Shown here: one piece after another, positions 47,389-55,619 of the stretch
Position numbering within the stretch: the stretch's first letter is position 1
Layout of the letters: each line of letters starts with the position of its first letter
DNA from: Bradyrhizobium tropiciagri
GTDB taxonomy: Bacteria; Pseudomonadota; Alphaproteobacteria; Rhizobiales; Xanthobacteraceae
Assembly: GCF_018130505.1 (NCBI RefSeq)
Contig: NZ_JAFCKH010000003.1
Span: 582,191-646,190, forward strand
DNA: 64,000 nucleotides
Direction of reading: 5' to 3'
Program-made: the position numbers and the translations under genes
Notes under the pieces: generated by a model
The model's input: the letters and a program-made list of their open reading frames with translations, nothing else
Told to the model about the DNA's origin: nothing
The model's database searches: none

Positions 47389-48147
47389 TCAGAACGACTC
47401 GGCCCACGGCCGCAGGTCGAGCTCCAGAGTCCAGGCGCTGCGGTGCTGGTGATGCAGCACCCAATAGGCATCGGCGATCGCGGCGATGTTGAGCAGCCCG
47501 TCCGGCCCGCGGTCGTCCTTCAGCTGCGGACGCATGCTCAGGAGGCGGTCGCCCTCGATCCCGCCGTCGACCACGACGTGGCCGACATGAATGTTCTGTG
47601 GTCCGAACTCGCGCGCCACGCTCTGTGCCAGCGCCCGCAGCGCGGCCTTGGCCGAGGCGAACGGGGAGTAGTTGGCCTTGCCGCGCAGCGAGCCCGACGC
47701 GCCGGTGAACACCAGCGTGCCGCCGCCGCGCTTGAGCAGCGCCGGGATCGCGGCCTGCGCCAGCTGGAAGCCGCCGAGTGCATGTTCGCGCCAATGCTCC
47801 TCGAACCGCTGCTCGCTGACCTTGAGGAACGGCGCCGGACGGTTGGAGCCCGCATTGTGCACGGCCATCGCCAGCGGCGCGAGCTTCTCGGCCGCCTCGA
47901 CGAAGCGGGCGACATCGGCTGCATTGGACGCATCGCCCACGACATGCGCGATCCTCGCGCCGCTCGCCGTGAGCTCGGCCGCCGTCGCGGCGAGCTTGTC
48001 GGCATTGCGGCCGGCGATCGCAACCGGATAGCCGCCGGCGGCAAAGCGGCGCGCGATCGCGGCGCCCAGTCCGTGCGACGCGCCGACACCTGCGATCAGC
48101 ACGCTGCCCTCTACGGCAGTCGGCTCGAGGACAGATCGATCGTTCAT
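47389..48147 (-). CDS. SDR family oxidoreductase with atypical FxxxK active site
   Basis: A 252-residue short-chain dehydrogenase-like protein. The cofactor motif is GVGASHGLGAAIARRFA, close to the TGxxxGxG pattern, and VHNAGSNRP gives the NAG motif. The catalytic-site segment reads YSPFASAKAALRALAQSVARE: the residue four before the Lys is Phe rather than Tyr, though a Tyr is three residues earlier. Such FASAK proteins form a recognised SDR subgroup. It is 37 bp after the TetR gene and probably regulated by it. Confidence 0.85.
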   Translation of the reverse strand: MNDRSVLEPTAVEGSVLIAGVGASHGLGAAIARRFAAGGYPVAIAGRNADKLAATAAELTASGARIAHVVGDASNAADVARFVEAAEKLAPLAMAVHNAGSNRPAPFLKVSEQRFEEHWREHALGGFQLAQAAIPALLKRGGGTLVFTGASGSLRGKANYSPFASAKAALRALAQSVAREFGPQNIHVGHVVVDGGIEGDRLLSMRPQLKDDRGPDGLLNIAAIADAYWVLHHQHRSAWTLELDLRPWAESF

Positions 48148-48184
48148 GGCTCACTCCATCAATACGCCCGTGCTGCGGGCAGGA

Positions 48185-48754
48185 TCACTCGTCCGACGCC
48201 ATCGCGGCGATGCCGTCGCGCACCGCGCGCAGCACGGCATCGGATCGCTTCGGGTCGGTCATCACCCGCGAGATCGTGAGCGCGCCGACCATCGCGCTCA
48301 CCGCCATGGTCGCGCGCGCATCGTCATCGTCGCCGAACGCCTCCGCGACCTTGGCGATGAAGGCTTCGATGTGAGGCTCCATCACCGCGCGGTGCTCCGC
48401 GTCGGCGCGGCCGACGTCCGAGACCAGCGCAGCGATTGCGCAGCCGGATTTCCGGGTATCGCGATGGGTGCGGCTGAGATAACTGCGGGCCATCGCGCTG
48501 ACGCTGACCGGCTTGTCGGGGTCACGTGATGCGCGCGCAGCTTCCTCGCCAGTGGCGAGCGCCTGCTCGAGCGCCGCGGCGATCAGCTCCGAACGGGAGG
48601 CGAAATGCCCGTAGAAGCCGCCGTGGGTAAGGTCCACCTGCTGCATCAAATGGCCGATGCTGAGCGCATCGAGGCCCTTGTCGCGGATCTGGGTCGCGGC
48701 CTCGTCCAGGATGCGTTGGCGGCTCCTGGCCTTGTCGGCCTGGGAATGGCCCAT
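48185..48754 (-). CDS. TetR/AcrR family transcriptional regulator
   Basis: A 189-residue repressor. The HTH is in the N-terminal third (SRQRILDEAATQIRDKGLDALSIGHLMQQVDLTHGGFYGHFASRSELIAAAL). The C-terminal ligand domain is normal (SYLSRTHRDTRKSGCAIAALVSDVGR), close to the group with the TetR_C_33-like domain. The ATG at 48754 (MGHSQADKAR) is used; the upstream in-frame ATGs are less likely. It is transcribed together with the SDR gene and lies opposite the crotonase gene, whose shared upstream region contains candidate operators. Confidence 0.9.
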   Translation of the reverse strand: MGHSQADKARSRQRILDEAATQIRDKGLDALSIGHLMQQVDLTHGGFYGHFASRSELIAAALEQALATGEEAARASRDPDKPVSVSAMARSYLSRTHRDTRKSGCAIAALVSDVGRADAEHRAVMEPHIEAFIAKVAEAFGDDDDARATMAVSAMVGALTISRVMTDPKRSDAVLRAVRDGIAAMASDE

Positions 48755-48793
48755 CGCGCGGCACCTCGCAGGGGTTTGACTCTCGATCAGGAT

Positions 48794-48829
48794 TATGACC
48801 ATCATACATCAGGATGACAAGTATCATCC
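48794..48829. promoter_or_regulatory. Candidate TetR operator region
   Basis: Between the divergent TetR and crotonase genes lie two dyads: TATGACCATCATA (48794-48806, 5-bp arms) and GGATGACAAGTATCATCC (48812-48829, 6-bp perfect outer arms, with two inner mismatches). Their centres are about 20 bp apart. The position between TetR start and crotonase start suits autoregulation and control of the crotonase. Inference only. Confidence 0.5.
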
Positions 48830-48859
48830 AGAATTTTTTCACAAGGATGGGAGGAGCGA

Positions 48860-49648
48860 ATGTCCGGCAACGCGAGTGAAGGGCGGGTCCGCCACGAACG
48901 GCATGACCGCATCCTGCAGATCATCATCGACAATCCCGCCAAGAAGAATGCCTTCAGCCCGGAGATGATGGAGCAACTGTCCGACGCGCTGACCTTGCTC
49001 GACAATGACGAGGGGCTCTGGGTCGGCGTGCTCTGCGCCGCCGGCGAGAGCTTTACCGCTGGCCTCGACATGCCGAAATTCTTTGGCCCGACCGCGACAC
49101 GCAAGCCGTTGCCGGAAGGCAATGTCGATCCGTTCGGACTCTCGAAGCGATGCCGGAAGCCGATCGTCACCGCGGTGCAGGGCATCGTGTTCACGGTCGG
49201 CATCGAGATGATGCTGGCCGGCGACATCGTCGTCGCCGCGGACAACAGCCGCTTCTGCCAGATGGAGGCGAAGCGCGGCATCGCGCCGCTGGCCGGTGCG
49301 CATTTCCGCTATATCAGCCGCGCCGGATGGGGCGATGCGATGTATCACCTCCTGCTGTGCGACGAGTTCTCGGCCGCGGAGGCGCATCGGATCGGCCTCG
49401 TGCAGGAGGTCCTGCCCGCGGGTCGGCAGATCGAGCGCGCGATGACGCTGGCCGGAATCATCGCACGCAACGCACCGCTCGGCATCCAGGTCACGAAGGA
49501 AGCGGGCCGCAAGTTCATCGAGGCCGGCGAACAGGCGGCGATCGCGATCATTCCGGAGATCCGCGCGCGCGTGCTGGGCAGCGCCGACGCTGCCGAAGGC
49601 ATCAAGTCGTTCGTCGAACGCCGCGCCGCCGTGTTTCAGGGGCGTTAG
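48860..49648 (+). CDS. Enoyl-CoA hydratase/crotonase family protein
   Basis: A 262-residue crotonase-fold enzyme. Oxyanion-hole parts are ESFTAGLDMPKF and VQGIVFTVGIEMMLAGDIVVAADNSRF; the helix QMEAKRGIAPLAGAHFRYISRAGWG follows. The reading frame from 48860 begins with ATG after GATGGGAGGAGCGA. Divergent from the TetR gene, so it likely belongs to that regulon. Substrate unknown. Confidence 0.88.
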   Translation: MSGNASEGRVRHERHDRILQIIIDNPAKKNAFSPEMMEQLSDALTLLDNDEGLWVGVLCAAGESFTAGLDMPKFFGPTATRKPLPEGNVDPFGLSKRCRKPIVTAVQGIVFTVGIEMMLAGDIVVAADNSRFCQMEAKRGIAPLAGAHFRYISRAGWGDAMYHLLLCDEFSAAEAHRIGLVQEVLPAGRQIERAMTLAGIIARNAPLGIQVTKEAGRKFIEAGEQAAIAIIPEIRARVLGSADAAEGIKSFVERRAAVFQGR

Positions 49649-49912
49649 TCGATCGGCAATGCGCGCGTGATCCTTTGCAACGCCCGCGCTCGAATAAGCG
49701 GTTCGCGCGCGACGATTCATTCCGAGTGATCGCCTGCGCGGCGTTCACGGTACGTGCACAAATGGTTGTGACAATGATGTCGCAGCCATTGATTTTAGAT
49801 CATGACGGTGCTGCGACGACTCTTGTCGGGATTCGTCGAATCAGCGAGATTCGAATCCATTCACTTTGTCAATTTCCGTCCCGCTTTGACTCAAGCGTCC
49901 GTAAGGATTCGC

Positions 49913-50764
49913 ATGACAAACGCACGCACAATTGTCGTAGGAAACAACAAGGGCGGCTCCGGCAAATCGACAATTGCCATGCACGTCGCCATCGCGCTGA
50001 TCAAGGCGGGTCAGCGTGTCGCCACCATCGATCTCGACAACAAGCAGAAATCGCTCACCCATTACGTCGATAATCGACGGGACTGGGCGCGCGAAACGTC
50101 GCAGGAGCTGGGTGTCCCGACGCATATGTGCTTCGAGACGGTCAGCGGCCGGACCAGCGAGGTCGAGACGCTCGGCCGTAGCGCGCTTGCCGAGATCGTC
50201 GAACGCCTCGGCCGGTCGCATGATTTCGTCGTCATCGACTGCCCTGGTCACGACACCTACCTGACGACGTTCACGCATTCGCTGGCGAATACGCTGATCA
50301 CGCCGCTCAACGACAGTTTTGTCGATTTCGACGTGCTCGGCACCGTCGATCCGAACGACTTCAAGGTGACCGGGATCAGCCACTATTCGACGATGGTGGA
50401 GGCGGCGCGGCGCGAGCGCCGCGTGCATGACCAGCCGGCGTTCGAATGGGTGGTGCTGCGCAACCGGCTGTCCACGCTCGGCTCGCGCAACAAGCGTCTG
50501 GTCGGCGAGGCTCTGAGCGAGCTGTCGAAGACGCTGAACTTCCGCATGGTCGACGGACTTGCCGAGCGGGTGATCTTCCGCGAGTTCTATCCGCGCGGCC
50601 TGACGGCGATCGACGACGTCAACCAGCTCACGCTCAATGCGCGGCCGACCATGTCGCACGTCACCGCACGGCTGGAAATGGAGCGGCTGATGACCGCGAT
50701 CATGCTCGGCCATCTGGTGGCGCGCCCGCTGGAGACGTCCGACGCCAGCCGCGACGCGGCATAA
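49913..50764 (+). CDS. mipZ: Division-plane positioning ATPase MipZ
   Basis: A 283-residue ParA-superfamily ATPase. The deviant Walker A motif KGGSGKS is at residues 13-19; IDLDNKQKSLTHYVDNR is the MipZ-specific switch region, and VVIDCPGHDTYLTTFTHSLANTLITPLNDSFVDFDVLGTVDP supplies Walker B and the rest of the family signature. In Caulobacter MipZ binds ParB at the poles and inhibits FtsZ assembly, placing the division site at midcell. The ATG at 49913 is the family start; about 260 bp of apparent promoter region precede it. Confidence 0.96.
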   Translation: MTNARTIVVGNNKGGSGKSTIAMHVAIALIKAGQRVATIDLDNKQKSLTHYVDNRRDWARETSQELGVPTHMCFETVSGRTSEVETLGRSALAEIVERLGRSHDFVVIDCPGHDTYLTTFTHSLANTLITPLNDSFVDFDVLGTVDPNDFKVTGISHYSTMVEAARRERRVHDQPAFEWVVLRNRLSTLGSRNKRLVGEALSELSKTLNFRMVDGLAERVIFREFYPRGLTAIDDVNQLTLNARPTMSHVTARLEMERLMTAIMLGHLVARPLETSDASRDAA

Positions 50765-50766
50765 GG

Positions 50767-52266
50767 CTACGGGCAGTTCGGGTTGCCGGCCCTGGCAGCG
50801 ATCACGAAGGTGGTCGTTGCCGGTGCCAACGTGATCGTGCTGGCCGCGACGGCTTCGCCGGTGAGGGCCGGGATCTCGTCTCCGGCCGCAAGCGCGAGCG
50901 TCTTGCCATTGAGCTGAACGGTGCCGTCCTCGGGCGTCGCGCTCGTCAGTGTGTAGCGCTGTGAGGCAGCCGGCACGGCCAGCTTGCGCTCTGTCTCTCT
51001 GTCATTGTTGATGACCAGCAGCGCGACATTGCCCGGTCTGTCGCGCGCGCAGTGGGCGTAGACATGCAGCCCGGGCTGCGACGCGACACCGGCGTCCAGC
51101 ACGGTTGTCCCCATCAAGCGCCGCCACAGCAGCGCGGCCCAATAGTTAGGCCGTGGCAGATGGGTCTGCTCGTCGAGCAGGGCGTAGTCGCTGGCGGCGA
51201 GCGTGTTGTGCATCACCACGCGAACGCCGGCCTTGGCCAATCGTCCGAGTTGATCGAGATAACGGAACGTATCGCTGAAGGTCGCGGCCCAGCGGTTGCC
51301 GCCACACGCCGTCTCGGCGGTTTCGGTCAGCCAGATCGGCTTGTCCGGCGCGAGGCGATCACGCAGGGTTCGATAGAACGCAAATGTCCGGTCGGTTCGG
51401 GCCAGCCATTCGTCCGATAGCGCGGCCTCTTGCGTGCGGTCACCGTCGCAACGGGCAGAGAGCGCGCCGTAGTGGTGATACGAGATCGCGTCGACGTCTT
51501 GTGCCGTTGCGGCAAATAGTGCCGCGGCGTCCGCGCCGGTGCCGGTGGTGCCCGGGCCGAGGATAGTCACGTCAGGCGCGGCGCGCTTCATGAAGCTGCG
51601 GAAGGTGACGAAGTCCTTTGCGTAGGCCGCAATGTCGTAGCCGTCGGGCGCGCCGCCGATCTCGGGAAGATCGGGCTCGTTCATGAATTCCGCTGCGGCG
51701 ATCTGCCCGCCGATGGATCGCGTGTAGGCGAGCAGCCGTCCGGCTTGCGTCGCCGTCCAATGTCCGCCGGCATCGCGCGTGCCGGCGCTGATTGCAAAGG
51801 ACGTCACGATCGGCGCATCAACCGCGCGCGAGAAGTCGATCACGCTTCGCCATTGTTGCCGGGTCAGGACGCCGTTGAAACCAGCCGGCGGCGACGCCGG
51901 CGGAGTATCGGCATCCGCAACGAAGGTGCTGTTGGCCCAGGTTCCACTCACCCGCAGATAGGCGGGAGCGAGAGCCGCTGCGAGCTCGCGTAGTCTCGCA
52001 TCGCGAAGATCGATCGGTGAGCGTTGCGCGAACCGGTCCGCCGCACCCGGCGTGGCATCGCTTGCGGCATAGGGCTTCCAGAAGCGCCCGCCGGTCACCT
52101 CGACCATCTCGATGTTGTACGACTGAAAGCGCGGATCGATGGTTGCAATGCGCGGCATGGCCGCGACGTCGAGCGCAAGCTCGGCCGCTTGCGCCGTCGT
52201 GCAGACGAACGCTGCGATCGCCGAGGCCATCACACGTGCGAGGAGGCGATACGATTGTTTGCGCAC
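50767..52266 (-). CDS. Glycoside hydrolase, heparanase-like (GH79-type)
   Basis: A 499-residue exported enzyme. A GTG at 52266 opens a Sec signal (VRKQSYRLLARVMASAIAAFVCTTAQA). The barrel has the acid/base region AAAEFMNEPDLP (Glu of NEP) and a nucleophile region in WLTETAETACGG, an arrangement of clan A glycosidases; overall resemblance is best to GH79 heparanase/beta-glucuronidase proteins. A beta-sandwich C-terminus is present (residues about 380-499). It is the last gene of the leftward cluster that starts with the PhyH gene, so it likely releases sugar from a glycoside. Confidence 0.78.
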   Translation of the reverse strand: MRKQSYRLLARVMASAIAAFVCTTAQAAELALDVAAMPRIATIDPRFQSYNIEMVEVTGGRFWKPYAASDATPGAADRFAQRSPIDLRDARLRELAAALAPAYLRVSGTWANSTFVADADTPPASPPAGFNGVLTRQQWRSVIDFSRAVDAPIVTSFAISAGTRDAGGHWTATQAGRLLAYTRSIGGQIAAAEFMNEPDLPEIGGAPDGYDIAAYAKDFVTFRSFMKRAAPDVTILGPGTTGTGADAAALFAATAQDVDAISYHHYGALSARCDGDRTQEAALSDEWLARTDRTFAFYRTLRDRLAPDKPIWLTETAETACGGNRWAATFSDTFRYLDQLGRLAKAGVRVVMHNTLAASDYALLDEQTHLPRPNYWAALLWRRLMGTTVLDAGVASQPGLHVYAHCARDRPGNVALLVINNDRETERKLAVPAASQRYTLTSATPEDGTVQLNGKTLALAAGDEIPALTGEAVAASTITLAPATTTFVIAARAGNPNCP

Positions 52267-52321
52267 GGCGCAGCGTCCCGAGTTTCGGTCTGCTTCAGGA
52301 TGCCGTTGCCGCGGTAAGGAA

Positions 52322-53182
52322 TCAACGTGCGGATTGTGCAGGCGCCTCGCTCGCAATGCGATCCCACAGCGTGCGGATCATGTCCTTCATGACCAGCGCG
52401 TCCTGCCAGCGCTCGGACAGCTCCCTTCCGTCGGGGCCGGTGATGGCGTAGGGCGCAGGCCCGAGCTCGCACAGGAAGGTCAGTGTTGCGTCGGGGCCGG
52501 CGCGCTTGCGCCAGGAGCGGATGGCATATTCCCACCAGCCCATGAACAGCGACACCCAGCCCTGGTGCTGGGGAAAGCCGAGTGAGATCTGCACCTGCTC
52601 GCGGCTCGCGATGCGGCCGTGGATGCCCCATGTATTGTCGAGAATGCGATGCATCATCGCGTGGTTGACGTCGTCGACCGGCCAGGCGAATTCGCGGCCG
52701 ACCAGATAATGCGAGAGATCGGCGGTCAGCCGCAGATCGGGAAAGCAGTCGAGCAGGTCGAGCATGAAGAACAGGTCGGTCGTCATGCGGTCGCGATGGG
52801 TCTCTACATGCACCGCGACGCCGGCCTGCTCGGCAAGCCGGCGCCAGCCGTCGAGCAGGGGAATGCAATCGGCGAGCCGGCGCGGCCGGACGTCCGGCTG
52901 CAGATTAATGTGATCGGCGCCGAGCTGCGCCACCAGCTCGAGCACCGGCTTCAGGTCGTCGACGTTCTTGGGATAGCACTGCGCCTGCCAGATCATGCCG
53001 TGCGCGCGCAGGAAGCCGGTCGCCTCGCGCGCAAAGGCAGGATCGATGAAGCGGACGCCGGCGCCGTCAAACCCGGCGTCGCGGATCATCGCGAGCTGGG
53101 TTTGCAGTGGCCACTCGCCTTCGTCGGCGAGCCGCCGCTCCATCGCCCAGAGCGACTGCAGGACACGAAGCTGCTGCGGCAC
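52322..53182 (-). CDS. Sugar phosphate isomerase/epimerase (TIM barrel)
   Basis: A 286-residue xylose-isomerase-like TIM barrel protein. The pattern of metal ligands fits the AP endonuclease 2 family: Glu in VHVETHRDRM, Asp/His in LTADLSHYLVG, and His near the C-terminus. It follows the MHS transporter by three bases, strongly suggesting cotranscription. The family interconverts sugar-type ketoses or acts on inositol derivatives; the exact substrate is unknown. Confidence 0.85.
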   Translation of the reverse strand: MPQQLRVLQSLWAMERRLADEGEWPLQTQLAMIRDAGFDGAGVRFIDPAFAREATGFLRAHGMIWQAQCYPKNVDDLKPVLELVAQLGADHINLQPDVRPRRLADCIPLLDGWRRLAEQAGVAVHVETHRDRMTTDLFFMLDLLDCFPDLRLTADLSHYLVGREFAWPVDDVNHAMMHRILDNTWGIHGRIASREQVQISLGFPQHQGWVSLFMGWWEYAIRSWRKRAGPDATLTFLCELGPAPYAITGPDGRELSERWQDALVMKDMIRTLWDRIASEAPAQSAR

Positions 53183-53185
53183 GGA

Positions 53186-54529
53186 TCAGGCCCGTGCCGG
53201 CATCGCGCGGGGCATCTCATCCTCCCCGGCCTCGTCGGCCGCAATGTTCTCCTGATAGGTCTCCGGCCCGATCCAGATCGCGATCACCGTGCAGATCGAC
53301 AGGAACATCGCGTAGCAGGCGACCGGCCACCAGGTGCCGTATGCCGCCACCAATGCGGTGGCGACGAACGGCGCCGGGCCGCCCGATAGCAGCGAGCCGA
53401 GTTCGCGCGCGAAGGCGAAGCCGGCGAAGCGGCGTTGCGGCGGGAACAGCTCGGCGAAATACGCCGCCTGCGGCCCGAACATTGCCGCGGTCACCACCGC
53501 ACGCGCCAGGATGAAGGCGAGCGCGATCATGATCCATTCCTTGGTGCCGACCATCCAGAAGAACGGGAAGGCGAGCGCGACGCCGGCCAGCGCGCCGAAC
53601 ATGTAGACCGGCCGCCGCCCGATGCGATCCGACAACGCCGCAAAACCAAGGATCGCGAACAGTTCGATGGTGAACGCCAGCATCAGCGCGCTGAGTGCAT
53701 CCGCCTTCGGCACGCCGAGCGTGGTGATGACATAGCTCAGACCGAACACCGGGAAGAAATAGCCGAGCCCGTTCTCGGCCATCCGAGCGCCGAGCACGAC
53801 GAAGAAGTTGCGCGGATGGCGGCGCAGCGCCTCCATCGCCGGATTGCTCTCGACTTTGCCGCGCGCGACCACCGCGTCGGTGTAGACCGGCGTCTCGGTC
53901 ACGCGCATGCGGACGAAGATGCCGACCAGGATCAACATGAAGCTGGCGATGAAGGGCAGACGCCAGCCCCAGTTCATCAGATCCTCGCGCGGCAGCGTCG
54001 TGACCAGCGCGAACGCGCCGGCTGCGAGCAGATTGCCGACGGAAACGCCGAGCGGTGCGAAGCCGCCCCAAAAGCCGCGATGCTTCGGCGGTGCATTCTC
54101 GACCAGATAGATCACCGCGCCACCATACTCCGCGCCGGCACCCAGGCCTTGCACGACGCGCATCGCGACCAGCAGGATCGGCGCCCAGATGCCGATCTGC
54201 GCGTAAGTCGGCAGGAAGCCGATCGCCGTGGTGCCGATGCCGATCATCAGGAGCGTCGAGACCAGCACCGGCTTGCGGCCGTAGCGGTCGCCGAGGATGC
54301 CGAACAGCAGGCCGCCGAGCGGCCGCACCACGAAGCCGACGCCGAAGGTCAGGAACGACAGCAGCGTGCCGACCACCGGATCGCTCTTCGGAAAGAACAA
54401 TTCGCCGAACACCAGCGCGGCGGCGGTGCCGTACAGGAAGAAGTCATACCATTCGAGCGCCGAGCCGACGCTGGCTGCGAGAATCACACGCAGGCGCGAT
54501 TGGCGGGCGCCATCTGCCATCTTGGTCAT
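53186..54529 (-). CDS. MFS transporter of the metabolite:H+ symporter type
   Basis: A 447-residue 12-helix permease. The hallmark GSALEWYDFFLYGTAAALVFGELFFP at the start and the loop 2-3 motif GDRYGRKPVL mark the metabolite:H+ symporter branch (like KgtP/ProP). Ends in a hydrophilic tail. It sits in a run of leftward genes downstream of the PhyH gene; it likely imports the compound that the isomerase and hydrolase process. GGGGAAACG precedes the ATG. Confidence 0.92.
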   Translation of the reverse strand: MTKMADGARQSRLRVILAASVGSALEWYDFFLYGTAAALVFGELFFPKSDPVVGTLLSFLTFGVGFVVRPLGGLLFGILGDRYGRKPVLVSTLLMIGIGTTAIGFLPTYAQIGIWAPILLVAMRVVQGLGAGAEYGGAVIYLVENAPPKHRGFWGGFAPLGVSVGNLLAAGAFALVTTLPREDLMNWGWRLPFIASFMLILVGIFVRMRVTETPVYTDAVVARGKVESNPAMEALRRHPRNFFVVLGARMAENGLGYFFPVFGLSYVITTLGVPKADALSALMLAFTIELFAILGFAALSDRIGRRPVYMFGALAGVALAFPFFWMVGTKEWIMIALAFILARAVVTAAMFGPQAAYFAELFPPQRRFAGFAFARELGSLLSGGPAPFVATALVAAYGTWWPVACYAMFLSICTVIAIWIGPETYQENIAADEAGEDEMPRAMPARA

Positions 54530-54569
54530 TCGTTTCCCCGTTAGTCTGTTTTTATGTATTGGATTTTTC

Positions 54570-54616
54570 GAGCATGATCATGCTCCAAATGCCCGCGGCG
54601 AGGCCGCGAGCATTTG
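54570..54616. repeat. Tandem palindromes inside the catabolic cluster
   Basis: GAGCATGATCATGCTC (54570-54585) is a perfect 16-bp palindrome. It is followed at once by an inverted repeat, CAAATGC (54586-54592) with GCATTTG (54610-54616), and the inner CCGCGGC/GCCGCG also pairs. They lie between the PhyH and transporter genes, both leftward. They could attenuate or stabilise the polycistronic mRNA. The first is a copy of the GAGCATGA family. Confidence 0.65.
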
Positions 54617-54627
54617 TCGTCGGGTCG

Positions 54628-55500
54628 TTACGCGGCGCGCGTAAAATAGGATTTCTTCGACGCCGATTGGGTCTCGTAGATCGAGCCCTGCCGTTTCGCC
54701 GGCGGCAGCGGCATGCGCACCGGCACGTCGGTGAGCCGCGGCGTCACCACCGAGGGACCCGTCAGCAGGCGGCTGTCGAACTCGGCAAAGTCCTTCACGC
54801 CCATCAGCGGCCAGGCGTCGCTGGCGGCGACTTCGTAGAGCAAGAGGTTGCGCGGCCGGTTCGAGGTGTTGGTCGCCGAGCCGTGCAGCGCGCGGACATG
54901 GTGGAACGACATGCTGCCGGCCTTGCCCATGCAGGGCACCGCACGCTTGATCTCGTCCTGGATCTGGTCGGGATCGATCAGGCCGGCGAAGTGACCGTCC
55001 TCGCCGTGATGGTCCCACATCTTGTCGCCGGTGTGCGACGCGGGTGTCACCAGCATCGGGCCGTTCTCGATATCGCAATCGTCGAGCAGCACGCCGATCG
55101 CGAGGATGTCGTCATTGGTGTGCGGGTAGAACGCCCAGTCCTGATGCCACTCGACCGGCGAACCGTACTGCGCCGACTTCATGTTGAGCTTGGAGCCGTG
55201 CAGGCGAAGCCCGGGGCCGATCAGCCTGGTCAGGATCGAGATCACGGCCGGACTGCGCACGATTTCGTCGAAGATCGGATGCACCTTGTGCGGCGCCTTG
55301 ATGCGGCGGACGCGCGGGGTCTCGGGCGTATGGCCCGGCTCGAGGTCGTAGACGTCGGTATGTTCAGTCACCGCAGCGGCGCCGGCCACCAGCTCGGCGA
55401 GCACCGTGCGCACCCGCCCGAGCGTCTCCTGGTTGAGAACCTCCGGGACCACGATCACCCCGTCGCGCTTGTAGGCCTGCGCCTGCTCGTCCGAAATCAT
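54628..55500 (-). CDS. Phytanoyl-CoA dioxygenase (PhyH) family protein
   Basis: A 290-residue Fe(II)/2-oxoglutarate dioxygenase. The iron ligands are visible: HQDWAFYPHTNDDILAIGVLLDDCDIENGPMLVTPASH (HxD) and a later His in FHHVRALHGSATNTSNRPRNLLLYE with Arg binding 2-oxoglutarate. It begins MISDEQAQAYKRDGVIVV, typical for the family. It is the first gene of the leftward cluster and faces the LacI-family gene, with the operator palindromes between. It may hydroxylate a sugar-derived or small organic substrate. Confidence 0.9.
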   Translation of the reverse strand: MISDEQAQAYKRDGVIVVPEVLNQETLGRVRTVLAELVAGAAAVTEHTDVYDLEPGHTPETPRVRRIKAPHKVHPIFDEIVRSPAVISILTRLIGPGLRLHGSKLNMKSAQYGSPVEWHQDWAFYPHTNDDILAIGVLLDDCDIENGPMLVTPASHTGDKMWDHHGEDGHFAGLIDPDQIQDEIKRAVPCMGKAGSMSFHHVRALHGSATNTSNRPRNLLLYEVAASDAWPLMGVKDFAEFDSRLLTGPSVVTPRLTDVPVRMPLPPAKRQGSIYETQSASKKSYFTRAA

Positions 55501-55542
55501 GCCGTTTCTCCCTTCATTTCAGTCGGTTGCGGTCATTTGACC

Positions 55543-55562
55543 ATATGTTAGCGCTAACATAT
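55543..55562. promoter_or_regulatory. LacI-family operator, upstream copy
   Basis: The 20-bp perfect palindrome ATATGTTAGCGCTAACATAT contains the core TGTTAGCGCTAACA, with the central CG expected of LacI/GalR-family sites. It lies 43 bp upstream of the PhyH start and before the LacI gene start, so it should control both directions. The match of site and neighbouring regulator is inferred from position and family. Confidence 0.85.
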
Positions 55563-55565
55563 AGC

Positions 55566-55583
55566 GATGTTAGCGCTAACATC
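55566..55583. promoter_or_regulatory. LacI-family operator, downstream copy
   Basis: The 18-bp perfect palindrome GATGTTAGCGCTAACATC has the same core. Its centre is 22 bp from the first, about two helical turns, so two dimers could bind side by side. It abuts the ATG at 55584, which supports 55620 as the real start of the LacI protein. Confidence 0.85.
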
Positions 55584-55619
55584 ATGGCCTGGCAACCCGG
55601 AATCGTGCACCCTCAACCC

